38,223 nt of DNA, taken from positions 1-38,223 of the forward strand of contig NZ_NOJZ02000024.1 of NCBI RefSeq assembly GCF_002251085.2. The letters are read 5' to 3'. Shown one piece after another: positions 7,305-14,550 of the stretch (position 1 is the first letter of the stretch; each line of letters opens with the position of its first letter). Under the pieces are notes generated by a model, which ran no database searches, was not told the origin of the DNA, and saw only the letters and a program-made list of their open reading frames with translations. This DNA comes from Romboutsia maritimum (GTDB lineage Bacteria; Bacillota; Clostridia; Peptostreptococcales; Peptostreptococcaceae). The position numbers were made by a program, and so were the translations under genes.

Positions 7305-7802
7305 ATGGAAAGTATATCACTTTATGAATTAACTACTGATTTAGTAGAGTTAATGGATGTAGAAGATGCTGAAATGAATGAGGAAGTTAAATCTCAAATA
7401 GTAGAACAAATAGAAAATATGATAGAAGATAAATCAGAAAACATAATAGCTGTTGTTAGAAACTATGAAGCAACTATAAGTGCGATAAAAGAAGAAGAAA
7501 AAAGACTAGCCGAAAATAGAAAAGCTAAAGAAAATAAGTTAAGTAGACTTAAAGAATACACTAGAGAGTGCTTGGAGAGAACAGGGAAGATGAAAGTTGA
7601 AACTAATTTAGGAACAGTTAGCTTAAGAAAGAAACCTGTATCAGTAGTTGTAGAAGATGAAGCATTGATACCTGCACTATATAAAACTACTAAAGAAGTA
7701 GTTAGTATAGATAAAGTTACTATAAAAGATTTCTTAAAAAAGGGCATGGAAATAGAAGGTTGTAGATTATCAGATGAAGCTTATAGCTTAACTATAAAGT
7801 AG
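7305..7802 (+). CDS. siphovirus Gp157-family protein
   Basis: The 165-residue protein matches the look of the Sipho_Gp157 family: an acidic N-terminal helix (YELTTDLVELMDVED), a central coiled coil (about 55-95, YEATISAIKEEEKRLAENR) and a C-terminal beta part (TNLGTVSLRKKPVSVVVED) ending in YSLTIK. In Streptococcus phages this family was linked to phage resistance, and in clostridial and lactococcal phages it sits beside single-strand annealing proteins. Here it directly precedes recT, forming a recombination cassette with RecT and SSB. Its biochemical role is not established. Confidence 0.8.
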   Translation: MESISLYELTTDLVELMDVEDAEMNEEVKSQIVEQIENMIEDKSENIIAVVRNYEATISAIKEEEKRLAENRKAKENKLSRLKEYTRECLERTGKMKVETNLGTVSLRKKPVSVVVEDEALIPALYKTTKEVVSIDKVTIKDFLKKGMEIEGCRLSDEAYSLTIK

Positions 7803-7810
7803 GTGGATGT

Positions 7811-7969
7811 ATGAAAAATATTACAGTAGTTGAAGCTAGAAAACTTTTAGAAATAACAGAGTCGTTAGCGAAACCTTTAGCTATAAATCAAAATGAATTT
7901 ATAGAGCTTATGATGGTATACAACAAAATTATAGATAGATTACTTAAGGAGAGTGGAACTAATGAATAA
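7811..7969 (+). CDS. 52-residue helical protein between Gp157 and RecT
   Basis: ATG 7811 follows TAGGTGGATGT, and the stop overlaps the start of recT (ATGAATAA, 8 bases shared). The product begins MKNITVVEARKLLEITES and is predicted to be helical and amphipathic. The ribosome site of recT (AAGGAGA) is inside this ORF, so translation of the two is coupled. Unknown function; possibly a small partner of RecT or Gp157. Confidence 0.65.
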   Translation: MKNITVVEARKLLEITESLAKPLAINQNEFIELMMVYNKIIDRLLKESGTNE

Positions 7970-8822
7970 TACAGCATTAACTTTAGCAGAGTTTAAGACA
8001 GAAACAGGGCAGTTATTAAACGTAGAAACAGTTAAGAATTATTTAGTTAGCGGTAACGGGAATGTTACTGACCAAGAAGTGTTAATGTTTATAGAGTTAT
8101 GCAAAGCTCAACATCTTAATCCATTTATAAGAGAAGCGTATCTTATAAAGTTTGGAAGTAGTCAAGCCAACATAGTAGTTGGTAAAGATGTATTTGTTAA
8201 AAGAGCATATAGGAATCCTAATTTCGATGGAATGAGAGCAGGAATAGTAATTATTAGACAAGACGGAGGAATGGATTATAGAGAAGGCTCATTAAAAGCA
8301 CCAGGAGAAACATTAATAGGTGGATGGTGCCAGGTATATTTAAAAGACATACCACATCCTGTTAGGTCAGAAGTAAGCTTAGAAGAATATTCAAAGTCAC
8401 AAGCTACATGGAAGCAAATGCCATGCGTAATGATAAGGAAATGTGCAGTAGTTACAGCTTTAAGAGAAGCATTTCCAGAAGATTTACAAGGAATGTATGA
8501 TGCTTCTGAAATGAAAAATGTACCAGATAAGTTACCAGAAAAAGACGTTAAAGTTGGATATGCTACAGTAGGTCAAAAACAAGGAATAATGAAGTTAGCT
8601 AGTATGAAAGGATTATACAGTCATGATAATCCAAAAGATATTTCAAAGATGGAAGAGTTTTGTAATAGCAAGGGGTACAACTTAAAAGAGTTAAAGTTTG
8701 ATGAAGTAGATGAATTGTTAGATTGCTTAAGTAAATATGAACCTAAAAATTCAACAAATGAAATTATAGAGGATGCAGACTTTAGAGAAGTAGAGCAAGA
8801 GCAATTTGGAGATATCGAGTAA
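7962..8822 (+). CDS. recT: RecT/Bet-family single-strand annealing protein
   Basis: The 286-residue protein has the core RecT/Bet features: TDQEVLMFIELCKAQHLNPF, then EAYLIKFG and IVVGKDVFVKRAYRNPNFDGM, GWCQVYLKD, and WKQMPCVMIRKCAVVTALREAFPEDLQGMYDASEM. It anneals complementary single strands during phage replication and recombination. I chose ATG 7962, 10 bases after AAGGAGA, not the GTG at 7953, which is too close to that site. The C-terminal 60 residues are variable and acidic, where SSB or nuclease contacts might lie. No clear RecE or YqaJ exonuclease is adjacent; the nuclease-fold proteins at 12960 and 15257 are distant candidates. Confidence 0.9.
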   Translation: MNNTALTLAEFKTETGQLLNVETVKNYLVSGNGNVTDQEVLMFIELCKAQHLNPFIREAYLIKFGSSQANIVVGKDVFVKRAYRNPNFDGMRAGIVIIRQDGGMDYREGSLKAPGETLIGGWCQVYLKDIPHPVRSEVSLEEYSKSQATWKQMPCVMIRKCAVVTALREAFPEDLQGMYDASEMKNVPDKLPEKDVKVGYATVGQKQGIMKLASMKGLYSHDNPKDISKMEEFCNSKGYNLKELKFDEVDELLDCLSKYEPKNSTNEIIEDADFREVEQEQFGDIE

Positions 8823-8905
8823 TGAAACTAATAATACTTATAGCTGACATTCTAATCCTTTTAGGATGTTGGCAAGGAATAAAATTTATATACTACAGAA
8901 GATAA
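8822..8905 (+). CDS. 27-residue single-span membrane peptide
   Basis: The start overlaps the recT stop as TAATG, and GGAG lies about 10 bases upstream. The peptide begins MKLIILIADILILLGCW, a hydrophobic stretch long enough to span a membrane, and ends in the basic IKFIYYRR. This gives an inside-C topology by the positive-inside rule. It is shorter than most annotation cut-offs. Its role is unknown. Confidence 0.45.
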   Translation: MKLIILIADILILLGCWQGIKFIYYRR

Positions 8906-8922
8906 ATAAGAAGGTGATAAAA

Positions 8923-9762
8923 ATGGCACTGTATAGACAGATTTTCATAGATTTCTGGAAGGACCCAAAAGTAACAGAAGAAATGAGTGCAGAAGATAGA
9001 TATGCTTTACTATATCTTCTAACTAATCCATATACAACTCAAATAGGAATTTATCAAATAACTAAAAGACAAATTGCTTTCGATTTAGGATATAGTACTG
9101 AATCAGTAGGAGCAATAATAGATAGATTCGAGCAAATGCATAAGATAATAAGATACAATACAGAAACTAGAGAAATAGCAATAAAAAATTGGGGTAAATA
9201 CAATTTAAAAAAAGGCGGAAAACCAATAATAGATTGTATAAATACAGAGTTGCCAAGGATTAAAGATAAAAAATTAATAGAATATGTAGCTCAATCAATA
9301 CCAAATGAAACTATAAGAAATACATTTTTACGATACGTGAACGATACGTCGACGATAAGTGGACAAGAAAAAGAAGAAGAACAAGAAAAAGAAAAAGAAG
9401 AAGAACAACCACAACAAGAAAATAAAAATTTGGTGGTGGTTGTGGATAAAATCAAAGAATATTTTCCTTTAGAAGAAAATGACGTAAAAAAAGTAGCTAA
9501 TGAGTTCTTAGCTACTGGTAAAGAGATTGAATATTTAATTGAAAAGCTTGAATATATAAAAAATAACCCAAACGCTCGTGATGTAGTAGGTTATTTAATA
9601 TCAGCTTTAAAAAATGATTATAAACCTAGTATTAACAACTATAAGTGTTTTATACCACAAGTGAAAACTAGATATCATAATATCAATCAAACATTTACTA
9701 AATATACACCAGAGGAACTTGAAAAGTTACTTTTAGAGAATCAAAAAGGAAAATTTAACTAG
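8923..9762 (+). CDS. phage replisome organizer (DnaD-like)
   Basis: The 279-residue protein starts MALYRQIFIDFWKDPKV, the hallmark of N-terminal phage replisome-organizer domains, with a winged-helix region (about 1-115, including QITKRQIAFDLGYSTESV). A very acidic Glu/Lys/Gln linker lies at about 150-175. A C-terminal DnaD-like helical part (about 180-245) includes VGYLISALKNDY, akin to the YIxxIL motif region of DnaD. It would bind the phage origin and recruit the host helicase loader. ATG 8923 follows AAGAAGGTG; the longer ORF from TTG 8866 runs through the small membrane-peptide gene. No phage helicase is visible, so the host DnaC-type helicase is probably used. Confidence 0.8.
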   Translation: MALYRQIFIDFWKDPKVTEEMSAEDRYALLYLLTNPYTTQIGIYQITKRQIAFDLGYSTESVGAIIDRFEQMHKIIRYNTETREIAIKNWGKYNLKKGGKPIIDCINTELPRIKDKKLIEYVAQSIPNETIRNTFLRYVNDTSTISGQEKEEEQEKEKEEEQPQQENKNLVVVVDKIKEYFPLEENDVKKVANEFLATGKEIEYLIEKLEYIKNNPNARDVVGYLISALKNDYKPSINNYKCFIPQVKTRYHNINQTFTKYTPEELEKLLLENQKGKFN

Positions 9763-9812
9763 GGAGGATTAATTTCCTCCTACTAAAGATAAATAAAAGG
9801 GGAGATTGAGAA

Positions 9813-10061
9813 ATGGTTATAGTAAGAAGTCAAAGCAGAGAGTTTTTAGGAAAATGTACAGGAATACAAATAGATGAACAAACAGTAATTGGAGTTAGTC
9901 AATTCGGAATAACAGTTCTAGGAGCTTATAAATCAAGAGAAAGAGCAATTGAAGTATTAAATGGATTGCACAGAATAATATCAGAAAGTACAAGTCAAGA
10001 TTATCTAGATGGAAAATATAGAATAAAACAAGAAACTATATATGTAATGCCACAAAAGTAA
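9813..10061 (+). CDS. 82-residue phage protein, unknown
   Basis: A small beta-rich protein: VIVRSQSREFLGKCTGIQI, VIGVSQFGITVLGAY, then a helix with RAIEVLNGLHRII. The pattern suggests a compact alpha/beta sandwich. It has a single Cys. AAGGGGAG lies 10 bases upstream of the ATG. It is preceded by a GGAGG/CCTCC hairpin (9765-9780) that could hide a false ribosome site. I recognise it as the kind of conserved hypothetical found in C. difficile phages, but no function is known. Confidence 0.65.
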   Translation: MVIVRSQSREFLGKCTGIQIDEQTVIGVSQFGITVLGAYKSRERAIEVLNGLHRIISESTSQDYLDGKYRIKQETIYVMPQK

Positions 10062-10085
10062 ATAAAAAAATAGGGGGAGCTTGTA

Positions 10086-10466
10086 ATGTTAAATAAAAAT
10101 AAATTAGATGTTGCTTCTAAAATGGCAACACAACTTTTAAAAGAAGGCATGTTATGGGGAGAAGAATTAGAAAATTTTATAAAATCAGGAAAAGGTAGAT
10201 ATGGATATACTTTTTATACAACAGAAGAAGAATATTTAGAGTTTGAAAATGCAGTTTTAGATTATATTGAAAAAAGAATAAATAAGCAAGTAAAGGTTAC
10301 TGATATAAAAACAAAAACATCAGCTATTTATAAAGGCATAAGTGAAGCAACTAAAGGTATCAGATGCAATAGTCCAGGTTCTTTATATTATTATATTAAA
10401 TACAAAAAAATATATAAGAATAGATATTTAATTGAACACTCAAGACCTAAGCTGAACGAAATATAG
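10086..10466 (+). CDS. 126-residue phage protein, unknown
   Basis: The protein is basic towards its C-terminus (YYYIKYKKIYKNRYLIEHSRPK) and otherwise helical with acidic patches (EELENFIKSG, EEEYLEFENAVLDYIEK). There is no recognised domain, no Cys pairs and no membrane segment. TAGGGGGAG precedes the ATG. It sits between the replication gene and the dUTPase-like gene. The basic tail could bind nucleic acid; that is only an inference. Confidence 0.65.
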   Translation: MLNKNKLDVASKMATQLLKEGMLWGEELENFIKSGKGRYGYTFYTTEEEYLEFENAVLDYIEKRINKQVKVTDIKTKTSAIYKGISEATKGIRCNSPGSLYYYIKYKKIYKNRYLIEHSRPKLNEI

Positions 10467-10475
10467 GAGAAAGTT

Positions 10476-10604
10476 ATGGAGCTATATAGAAATCAAGAAT
10501 TAATAGACAGAGCACAGGAATTATACAATGAAGGATATAGCATATTTGAAGCTTTGGATTTAGCTGAGAAAGAGTTAGAAGGGGAGAATAATAATGATAA
10601 TTGA
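10476..10604 (+). CDS. 42-residue acidic helical protein
   Basis: ATG 10476 has AGGAGAA upstream, and the 3' end overlaps the next gene by 11 bases. The product (MELYRNQELIDRAQELYNEG..., then IFEALDLAEKELEGE) looks like a helix-turn-helix pair of amphipathic helices. The overlapping ribosome site GGGGAG for the dUTPase gene supports a coupled operon. Function unknown. Confidence 0.55.
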   Translation: MELYRNQELIDRAQELYNEGYSIFEALDLAEKELEGENNNDN

Positions 10605-11094
10605 TTTTACAGATATACAGTCAAGACAAGTTGAATTTATACAATATCTTAAAGAAAGACCTAAAGTAATTGATAAGAAAGAAAGTTGCAAATTTACAGA
10701 TGAAGAAGTTTGGGGATTAAAAAGTGAGCTTGCAGAAGTAGAAAATGAAATGAAATGTCACAAATATTGGGATTTATCAGAGATTGATGATAATAAAGTA
10801 CTAGAGGAAATGTCAGATGTATTAAGTCACTTGTGTAATATAGCCAATGAATCAAATATAAAGCTTATATTAGATATTGAATTAAAACAGACTAATGAGT
10901 TAATGAAACAGTTTACTAGCTTGGACAAGCAAATTAATGATTTGATAGGATACAAGAAACAATATGCTGAGTTGAAGATAAAAAGAATAACTTTAGATTA
11001 CATGATTTTATTATACAGTCTTGGATTTACATTAGAAGAACTAAGACAAGCTTACCTTAATAAAATGGAAAGCAACTACAGTAGATTTAGTTAA
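10594..11094 (+). CDS. dimeric dUTPase/MazG-like all-alpha NTP pyrophosphatase
   Basis: The 166-residue protein carries the metal-binding helices of the all-alpha NTP pyrophosphatase superfamily: LKSELAEVENEMKCHKYW (acidic residues in ExxxE spacing plus the KYW typical of dimeric dUTPases) and VLEEMSDVLSHLCNIA (ExxD). A C-terminal helical part (about 125-160) includes YMILLYSLGFTLEELRQAY, also typical of the dimeric dUTPase family. It would hydrolyse dUTP to dUMP and pyrophosphate, keeping uracil out of phage DNA. It lies in the nucleotide and replication part of the early operon. MazG-like activity on other nucleotides is possible. Confidence 0.75.
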   Translation: MIIDFTDIQSRQVEFIQYLKERPKVIDKKESCKFTDEEVWGLKSELAEVENEMKCHKYWDLSEIDDNKVLEEMSDVLSHLCNIANESNIKLILDIELKQTNELMKQFTSLDKQINDLIGYKKQYAELKIKRITLDYMILLYSLGFTLEELRQAYLNKMESNYSRFS

Positions 11095-11236
11095 AAATAT
11101 TCAATAGCAAAGATTAAGGAATTTTATAATAACAAACTTGAATAATCTATCTAATAAGGATATAAACCTCCTTAAAATAGCTATAAATACAGCAAGTTAT
11201 TATCAAATAATATTCAAATGAAAAGGGTGAGATTTG

Positions 11237-11395
11237 ATGGCTGTTAAAAGAGGTCACGAGAGAGTTGAGTTGACTATAGCAAAAGAGCATAAAAGAAGCT
11301 TGATAGATTTAGCAGAATACTATGACATGTCAATATCGGAACTTATAAGAAACATAGTCATAGAAAAACTTCAAGATGAAGGATATATAGATTAA
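11237..11395 (+). CDS. ribbon-helix-helix (Arc/CopG-type) regulator
   Basis: The 52-residue protein has a beta strand HERVELTIAKE followed by two helices (HKRSLIDLAEYYDM and SISELIRNIVIEKLQDEG), the standard ribbon-helix-helix layout that dimerises and inserts the strand in the DNA major groove. GGGTGAG precedes ATG 11237. It follows a 142-base gap that holds only a weak hairpin (TAAGGA/TCCTTA near 11156-11175), so it may start a subunit of the early transcript. The likely role is transcriptional regulation; the target is unknown. Confidence 0.75.
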   Translation: MAVKRGHERVELTIAKEHKRSLIDLAEYYDMSISELIRNIVIEKLQDEGYID

Positions 11396-11407
11396 AGGGG
11401 TGAGATA

Positions 11408-11554
11408 GTGGAAGAACTAAGACAAGCTTTAAATGAGCTATATGTAGAGTTTGGACACAATGAAGTTACTCAAAGAGCAAGTGAAATACTGGATAGATAT
11501 ATTATAGAAGCACAAAGGGGGAATTTAGAATGCATGAAGTTAGACAAGCAGTAA
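11408..11554 (+). CDS. Spo0E-like aspartyl-phosphate phosphatase
   Basis: The 48-residue product begins at GTG 11408, preceded by AAGGGGTGAG. It reads MEELRQALNELYVEFGHN, then RASEILDRYIIEAQ: two antiparallel helices with S25-E-I-L-D29 matching the SxxxD (SQELD) signature of Spo0E-family phosphatases. Known Spo0E proteins dephosphorylate Spo0A~P and delay sporulation in the cytoplasm. The last 25 bases overlap the next gene. If functional it would let the prophage hold back host sporulation. The family is short and degenerate, so the call rests on the motif, the length and the two-helix pattern. Confidence 0.65.
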   Translation: MEELRQALNELYVEFGHNEVTQRASEILDRYIIEAQRGNLECMKLDKQ

Positions 11555-11814
11555 ATTCAGATAATATAGTAAATCTATTTATATTCGAAAATATAAATAC
11601 AGGAATGTGGAAATATCAGAATTATAAGGAGTTTATAAGAGCTGTAGAGGAAGATAAGAAAAATGTAATTGAATCTATATTTGAACTTCCTAAGTATGCA
11701 GCATTTATAAGACAATATGAGATTTTATGGGGCAAGAAAAGAAGTGAGTTTAATGAACTTGAAAGAGAACATTTAGATAGAAAATATAATGAGATTGAGG
11801 GGGATTGCATATGA
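11530..11814 (+). CDS. 94-residue phage protein, unknown
   Basis: The soluble, acidic, helical protein contains GMWKYQNYKEFIRAVEEDKK and a C-terminal ELEREHLDRKYNEIEG helix. AAGGGGGAA is 7 bases before the ATG. It overlaps the Spo0E-like gene upstream by 25 bases and the following gene by 4 bases (ATGA), so the three are translated as a coupled set. No domain recognised. Confidence 0.65.
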   Translation: MHEVRQAVNSDNIVNLFIFENINTGMWKYQNYKEFIRAVEEDKKNVIESIFELPKYAAFIRQYEILWGKKRSEFNELEREHLDRKYNEIEGDCI

Positions 11815-11969
11815 AAAAATTAAGAAAATTAACTAGGAAACAAAAAGATATATTAACTAAAAATGGATTAGATTATAATAAATATCTTTTAGAAAGACAA
11901 GACCCAAAATCATATACATTTGTTCATAGAGAAACAAAGGAAACAGTTAAATTAAATTTTTATATGTAA
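11811..11969 (+). CDS. DUF6906-like small basic protein
   Basis: The 52-residue product starts MKKLRKLTRKQKDILTKNGL and continues to YLLERQDPKSYTFVHRETKE. This is the pattern of small phage proteins annotated as DUF6906: a basic N-terminal helix, then a short beta hairpin. The ATG overlaps the previous stop (ATGA), with a GAGGGGGA site upstream. Function is not known; the basic helix suggests nucleic-acid contact. Confidence 0.6.
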   Translation: MKKLRKLTRKQKDILTKNGLDYNKYLLERQDPKSYTFVHRETKETVKLNFYM

Positions 11970-11985
11970 ATAGGGGGTACTAAAG

Positions 11986-12357
11986 ATGAAATTACCGTTT
12001 ATATTAAGAAAAACTCATGATAAAGAAATGGACAAGTTAGTACAAGCTAAAGATGAAATTAAAGGCTGGTACATGGATTTAATGGATGAAGTTATAGCAT
12101 TAAGAAAAATAAATGTAGAAAAGCAAAATAAAATTAATATGCAAGATAAAGTTATAGATAAGCTAGAAACTACAAACTGTGAAGTTATTATGGATAAGTT
12201 TAGAACGGAAACTGAATTAAAAGAAGCTGAAAAGAAGATACAGGACTTAGAATGGTGCTTGAAAGAGTTTAAGAAAGTTAAAAAAGAGTTAGAAGAAGAT
12301 AATATAAAATTAATGCAACAACTAAGCAAAACATCTAAGTATAAAGCACTCGGGTAG
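11986..12357 (+). CDS. coiled-coil phage protein
   Basis: The 123-residue protein is almost wholly charged and helical, with heptad-like spacing through about residues 15-115 (MDKLVQAKDEIKGWYMDLMDE, KEAEKKIQDLEWCLKEFKK). It has a short hydrophobic start (MKLPFILRK) that is too short for a signal peptide. TAGGGGG precedes the ATG. It is likely an oligomeric structural or scaffold protein of the replication region; no specific function is known. Confidence 0.6.
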   Translation: MKLPFILRKTHDKEMDKLVQAKDEIKGWYMDLMDEVIALRKINVEKQNKINMQDKVIDKLETTNCEVIMDKFRTETELKEAEKKIQDLEWCLKEFKKVKKELEEDNIKLMQQLSKTSKYKALG

Positions 12358-12366
12358 GTGTTCACT

Positions 12367-12516
12367 GTGGCTAAGAAAACAAAGATATTAGGTGCGTATG
12401 AGAAAAGTTGTCCTGTGTGCGGAGGGGTAGTTTACAAGTTAAAAACATCTATAGGAACTATATATCAATGCAAATGTGGGATGTGTACTCAAAATAATAT
12501 ATTGGAGGAGAGATAG
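12367..12516 (+). CDS. 49-residue zinc-ribbon protein
   Basis: GTG 12367 follows GGTAGGTG. The product contains SCPVCGG and, 17 residues later, CKCGMC, a four-Cys arrangement able to bind one zinc ion. The rest is basic. The stop codon is one base before the SSB start, and the SSB ribosome site GGAGGAG is inside this ORF, so the two are coupled. It could be a small DNA-binding accessory of SSB, but only the Cys pairs are evidence. Confidence 0.6.
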   Translation: MAKKTKILGAYEKSCPVCGGVVYKLKTSIGTIYQCKCGMCTQNNILEER

Positions 12517-12517
12517 T

Positions 12518-12940
12518 ATGAACCATGTAGTTTTAATTGGTCGTTTAACAAGAGATCCAGAACTAAAATATTTAGCAGGAAGTGGAACAGCAGTTGCTAA
12601 TTTTGCAATAGCTGTAGATAGAGAATTTACAAAAGATAATAAAAAAGAAACTGACTTTATAGATATACAAGTTTGGGGTAAAACAGCAGAGAATTGTGCT
12701 AATTATTTAGGAAAAGGAAGTATGTGTGCAGTACAAGGATCATTAAGGATTGAAACATACGAAAAAGATGGAGAAAAAAGAAAAGCAACTAAGATTAATG
12801 CGAATAGAGTTCAATTTTTAGATAGTAAAAATAAATCGGAAGGTAACAATGAGCTTAAATTTGTACCTAATTTTGAGCCAACAGGTAATTTGAATAATAA
12901 TGAATGGGATGCTATATCGGAAGATTCTATACCTTTCTAG
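12518..12940 (+). CDS. ssb: single-stranded DNA-binding protein
   Basis: The 140-residue protein begins MNHVVLIGRLTRDPELKY and has the OB-fold through about residue 107 (VANFAIAVDREF, DFIDIQVWGKTAENCANYLGKG, VQGSLRIETYEKDGEKR). A flexible linker leads to the acidic tip SEDSIPF, which recruits partner proteins in bacterial SSBs. I chose ATG 12518 with GGAGGAG 8 bases upstream, not the longer ORF from 12476. It coats single strands at the phage replication fork and supports RecT. Confidence 0.95.
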   Translation: MNHVVLIGRLTRDPELKYLAGSGTAVANFAIAVDREFTKDNKKETDFIDIQVWGKTAENCANYLGKGSMCAVQGSLRIETYEKDGEKRKATKINANRVQFLDSKNKSEGNNELKFVPNFEPTGNLNNNEWDAISEDSIPF

Positions 12941-12959
12941 ATAGAAATGGAGCGATATT

Positions 12960-13541
12960 ATGAAATGGACTGATGAAAAAATTGAAAGAGAAATAAAAAA
13001 TGTAATTAAAACATTAAATATAGACAGGATGCCATCTACATCAGAAATTAAGAAAGCTACAAATAATTATGGATTAGGTATTAAAATAACCAGAAGTGGA
13101 GGGGTTAGATACTGGGCTGATAAATTAGGACTAGAATTAAAAAATAGTGAAACAAAGTTCGGAAATGAATGGGAATTTAATATGAAAAAGGAATTAGAAG
13201 GTAAAGGCTATATAGTTGAAAAAATGTCAACTAAACATCCATATGACTTACTAGTGAATGATAACATAAAAATAGATGTTAAGGTATCTAGATACTATCA
13301 TAAAGACAACTTTAAATTCTACTCTTTTAATCTAGAAAAGAAATATCATAATTGTGACATATTTATATTTGTTGGTCTTAAGGATGGAAAAGAAGAAATA
13401 GAAAGACTATTTATAATACCTAGTAAATATCTGATGGGAATAAAGCAACTATCAATAGGGACTCAAAGTAAATACGATAAATATCAAAATAGATGGGATT
13501 ACATAGAAAAATACAGTGAGTTTTATGCAGAAACTATATAA
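12960..13541 (+). CDS. PD-(D/E)XK-type nuclease-fold protein
   Basis: The 193-residue protein has an N-terminal helical or winged-helix region (residues 1-60, with MPSTSEIKKATNNYGLG resembling homing-endonuclease-associated repeats) and a C-terminal part with WEFNMKKELEGKGYIVEKM, then HPYDLLVNDNIKIDVKVS. The D...D-V-K spacing is the PD-(D/E)XK active-site pattern. It ends with a beta-rich FIFVGLKDGKEEIERLFII segment. It could be a Holliday-junction, restriction or RecE-like nuclease working with RecT and SSB next door. The active site is read from pattern alone. Confidence 0.6.
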   Translation: MKWTDEKIEREIKNVIKTLNIDRMPSTSEIKKATNNYGLGIKITRSGGVRYWADKLGLELKNSETKFGNEWEFNMKKELEGKGYIVEKMSTKHPYDLLVNDNIKIDVKVSRYYHKDNFKFYSFNLEKKYHNCDIFIFVGLKDGKEEIERLFIIPSKYLMGIKQLSIGTQSKYDKYQNRWDYIEKYSEFYAETI

Positions 13542-13550
13542 ATAAAACAA

Positions 13551-13613
13551 GAGAATAGGGATAATGTGCAATGATACTAAAGCTCTATTCTCAAATAATA
13601 ATCATTTAATAAG
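13551..13613 (+). repeat. intercistronic hairpin element, copy 1
   Basis: GAGAATAG (13551-13558) pairs with CTATTCTC (13585-13592). The second arm starts a block ending in AATCATTTAATAAG (13600-13613). A close copy lies at 14750-14801. Each precedes a small Cys-rich gene by a short distance, so it may be a shared regulatory or RNA-processing signal. Confidence 0.5.
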
Positions 13614-13640
13614 AAACGAGGGGCTTTAGGAGGAGAAATT

Positions 13641-13832
13641 ATGAAAGAAATTTATAGAACTTATGAAGATACACAAGTAGTTCAGCTGGCAACGAATGTA
13701 GAGTGTCCATATTGTGGTAGAGAATGGCAAGAATATGATAAAGATGAATGTGGAAGAACATACACATTAATATGTGGTGAAGAAGATGATGGTTGTGGAG
13801 AACAATTTAAAATGTATTTTGATGCAAATTAG
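13641..13832 (+). CDS. 63-residue zinc-ribbon protein
   Basis: The protein has VECPYCGREW and LICGEEDDGCGEQF: Cys pairs CxxC and C-x6-C that look like one zinc ribbon. The N-terminal half (EIYRTYEDTQVVQLATN) is beta-like. AGGAGGAG precedes the ATG. It follows hairpin copy 1. Similar small Cys-rich proteins occur in many clostridial phages without a known role; nucleic-acid or RNA polymerase binding is possible. Confidence 0.65.
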   Translation: MKEIYRTYEDTQVVQLATNVECPYCGREWQEYDKDECGRTYTLICGEEDDGCGEQFKMYFDAN

Positions 13833-13893
13833 ATAAATGAAATAATTCATTTATTATAAAATATAATTTTTATTTAAGAAATGAGGAATGAAA

Positions 13894-14100
13894 ATGAATA
13901 ATAATGTAGATGTAAAAGTTGTAGATGTAGCTACAGATAATATACTTGTAGAAGAATTTAATTTCTATGAGTGTGTAAGTTGTCATTGGAGATTTATAGG
14001 TGATGCACAAAGATACAATTGTGGTTTTATTTATGAAGGTACTGACTTATTTAATTTTTGCCCTATGTGTGGTAAAAAAATAGAAGGAGTAGTAGATTAA
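13894..14100 (+). CDS. 68-residue four-Cys protein
   Basis: The product carries YECVSCHWRF and FCPMCGKKIEG, a rubredoxin-like pair of CxxC knuckles for one zinc, after a beta-rich start (DVKVVDVATDNILVEEF). I start at ATG 13894, 7 bases after GAGG, because the ATG at 13888 is too close to that site. An AT-rich block AAATAATTCATTTATT (13840-13855) upstream is nearly repeated before the next gene at 14104. Function unknown. Confidence 0.65.
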   Translation: MNNNVDVKVVDVATDNILVEEFNFYECVSCHWRFIGDAQRYNCGFIYEGTDLFNFCPMCGKKIEGVVD

Positions 14101-14143
14101 ATAAAATAATGCATTTATTGAATTAAAAGAGGAGTTTTATTAG

Positions 14144-14326
14144 ATGGATTTTAAAGTTGGAGATATAGTTAAAACAAAACTATATGGGAATAAGTTTGTT
14201 ATAAAAGACATTAAAGAAAGTAGTTTAGTTTTAACTATATGTACTTGTATCAAATGAGCAATATAAAGCTAGAAATCAGATTTAAGAATGATGATTGATT
14301 TAGAATGGTACAAAGTGAATAAATAG
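14144..14326 (+). pseudogene. frameshifted remnant of a small phage gene
   Basis: ATG 14144 (with AGAGGAG upstream) opens a 37-codon ORF, MDFKVGDIVKTKLYGNKFV..., stopping at TGA 14255. The +1 frame then reads YVLVSNEQYKARNQI, and the original frame resumes with IDLEWYKVNK before a TAG at 14324. The pieces look like one about 60-residue KOW/SH3-like protein broken by at least one indel near 14236-14240 and another near 14275-14290. The short 37-residue form may still be made. Alternatively the later frames are coincidence. Confidence 0.45.
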
Positions 14327-14338
14327 GTGGTGGAGATT

Positions 14339-14521
14339 ATGGAAAAGGCAATATTAGAAAGTGTAGTTCAAACACTAATATATATTGAAGAAGCATCAGA
14401 GGAAGTATTAGCTAGCGAATGCAACTATAAAGCTGAAACATGTGTTATTGAAATTAAAGCTATGTCTACCACTTTAAGAACAGTATTAGAGCATTTTAAT
14501 AGTGTTAGATGTGGAGAATAA
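14339..14521 (+). CDS. 60-residue helical protein, unknown
   Basis: The likely start is ATG 14339, preceded by AGGTGGTGGAG; the ORF can be extended to GTG 14327 but that lies within the ribosome site. The product begins MEKAILESVVQTLIYIEEAS, has three Cys and reads as two amphipathic helices. No known domain. It lies in the run of small early genes. Confidence 0.6.
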   Translation: MEKAILESVVQTLIYIEEASEEVLASECNYKAETCVIEIKAMSTTLRTVLEHFNSVRCGE

Positions 14522-14550
14522 AAATTGTATTTTAAGGGATAGGTGATAAT

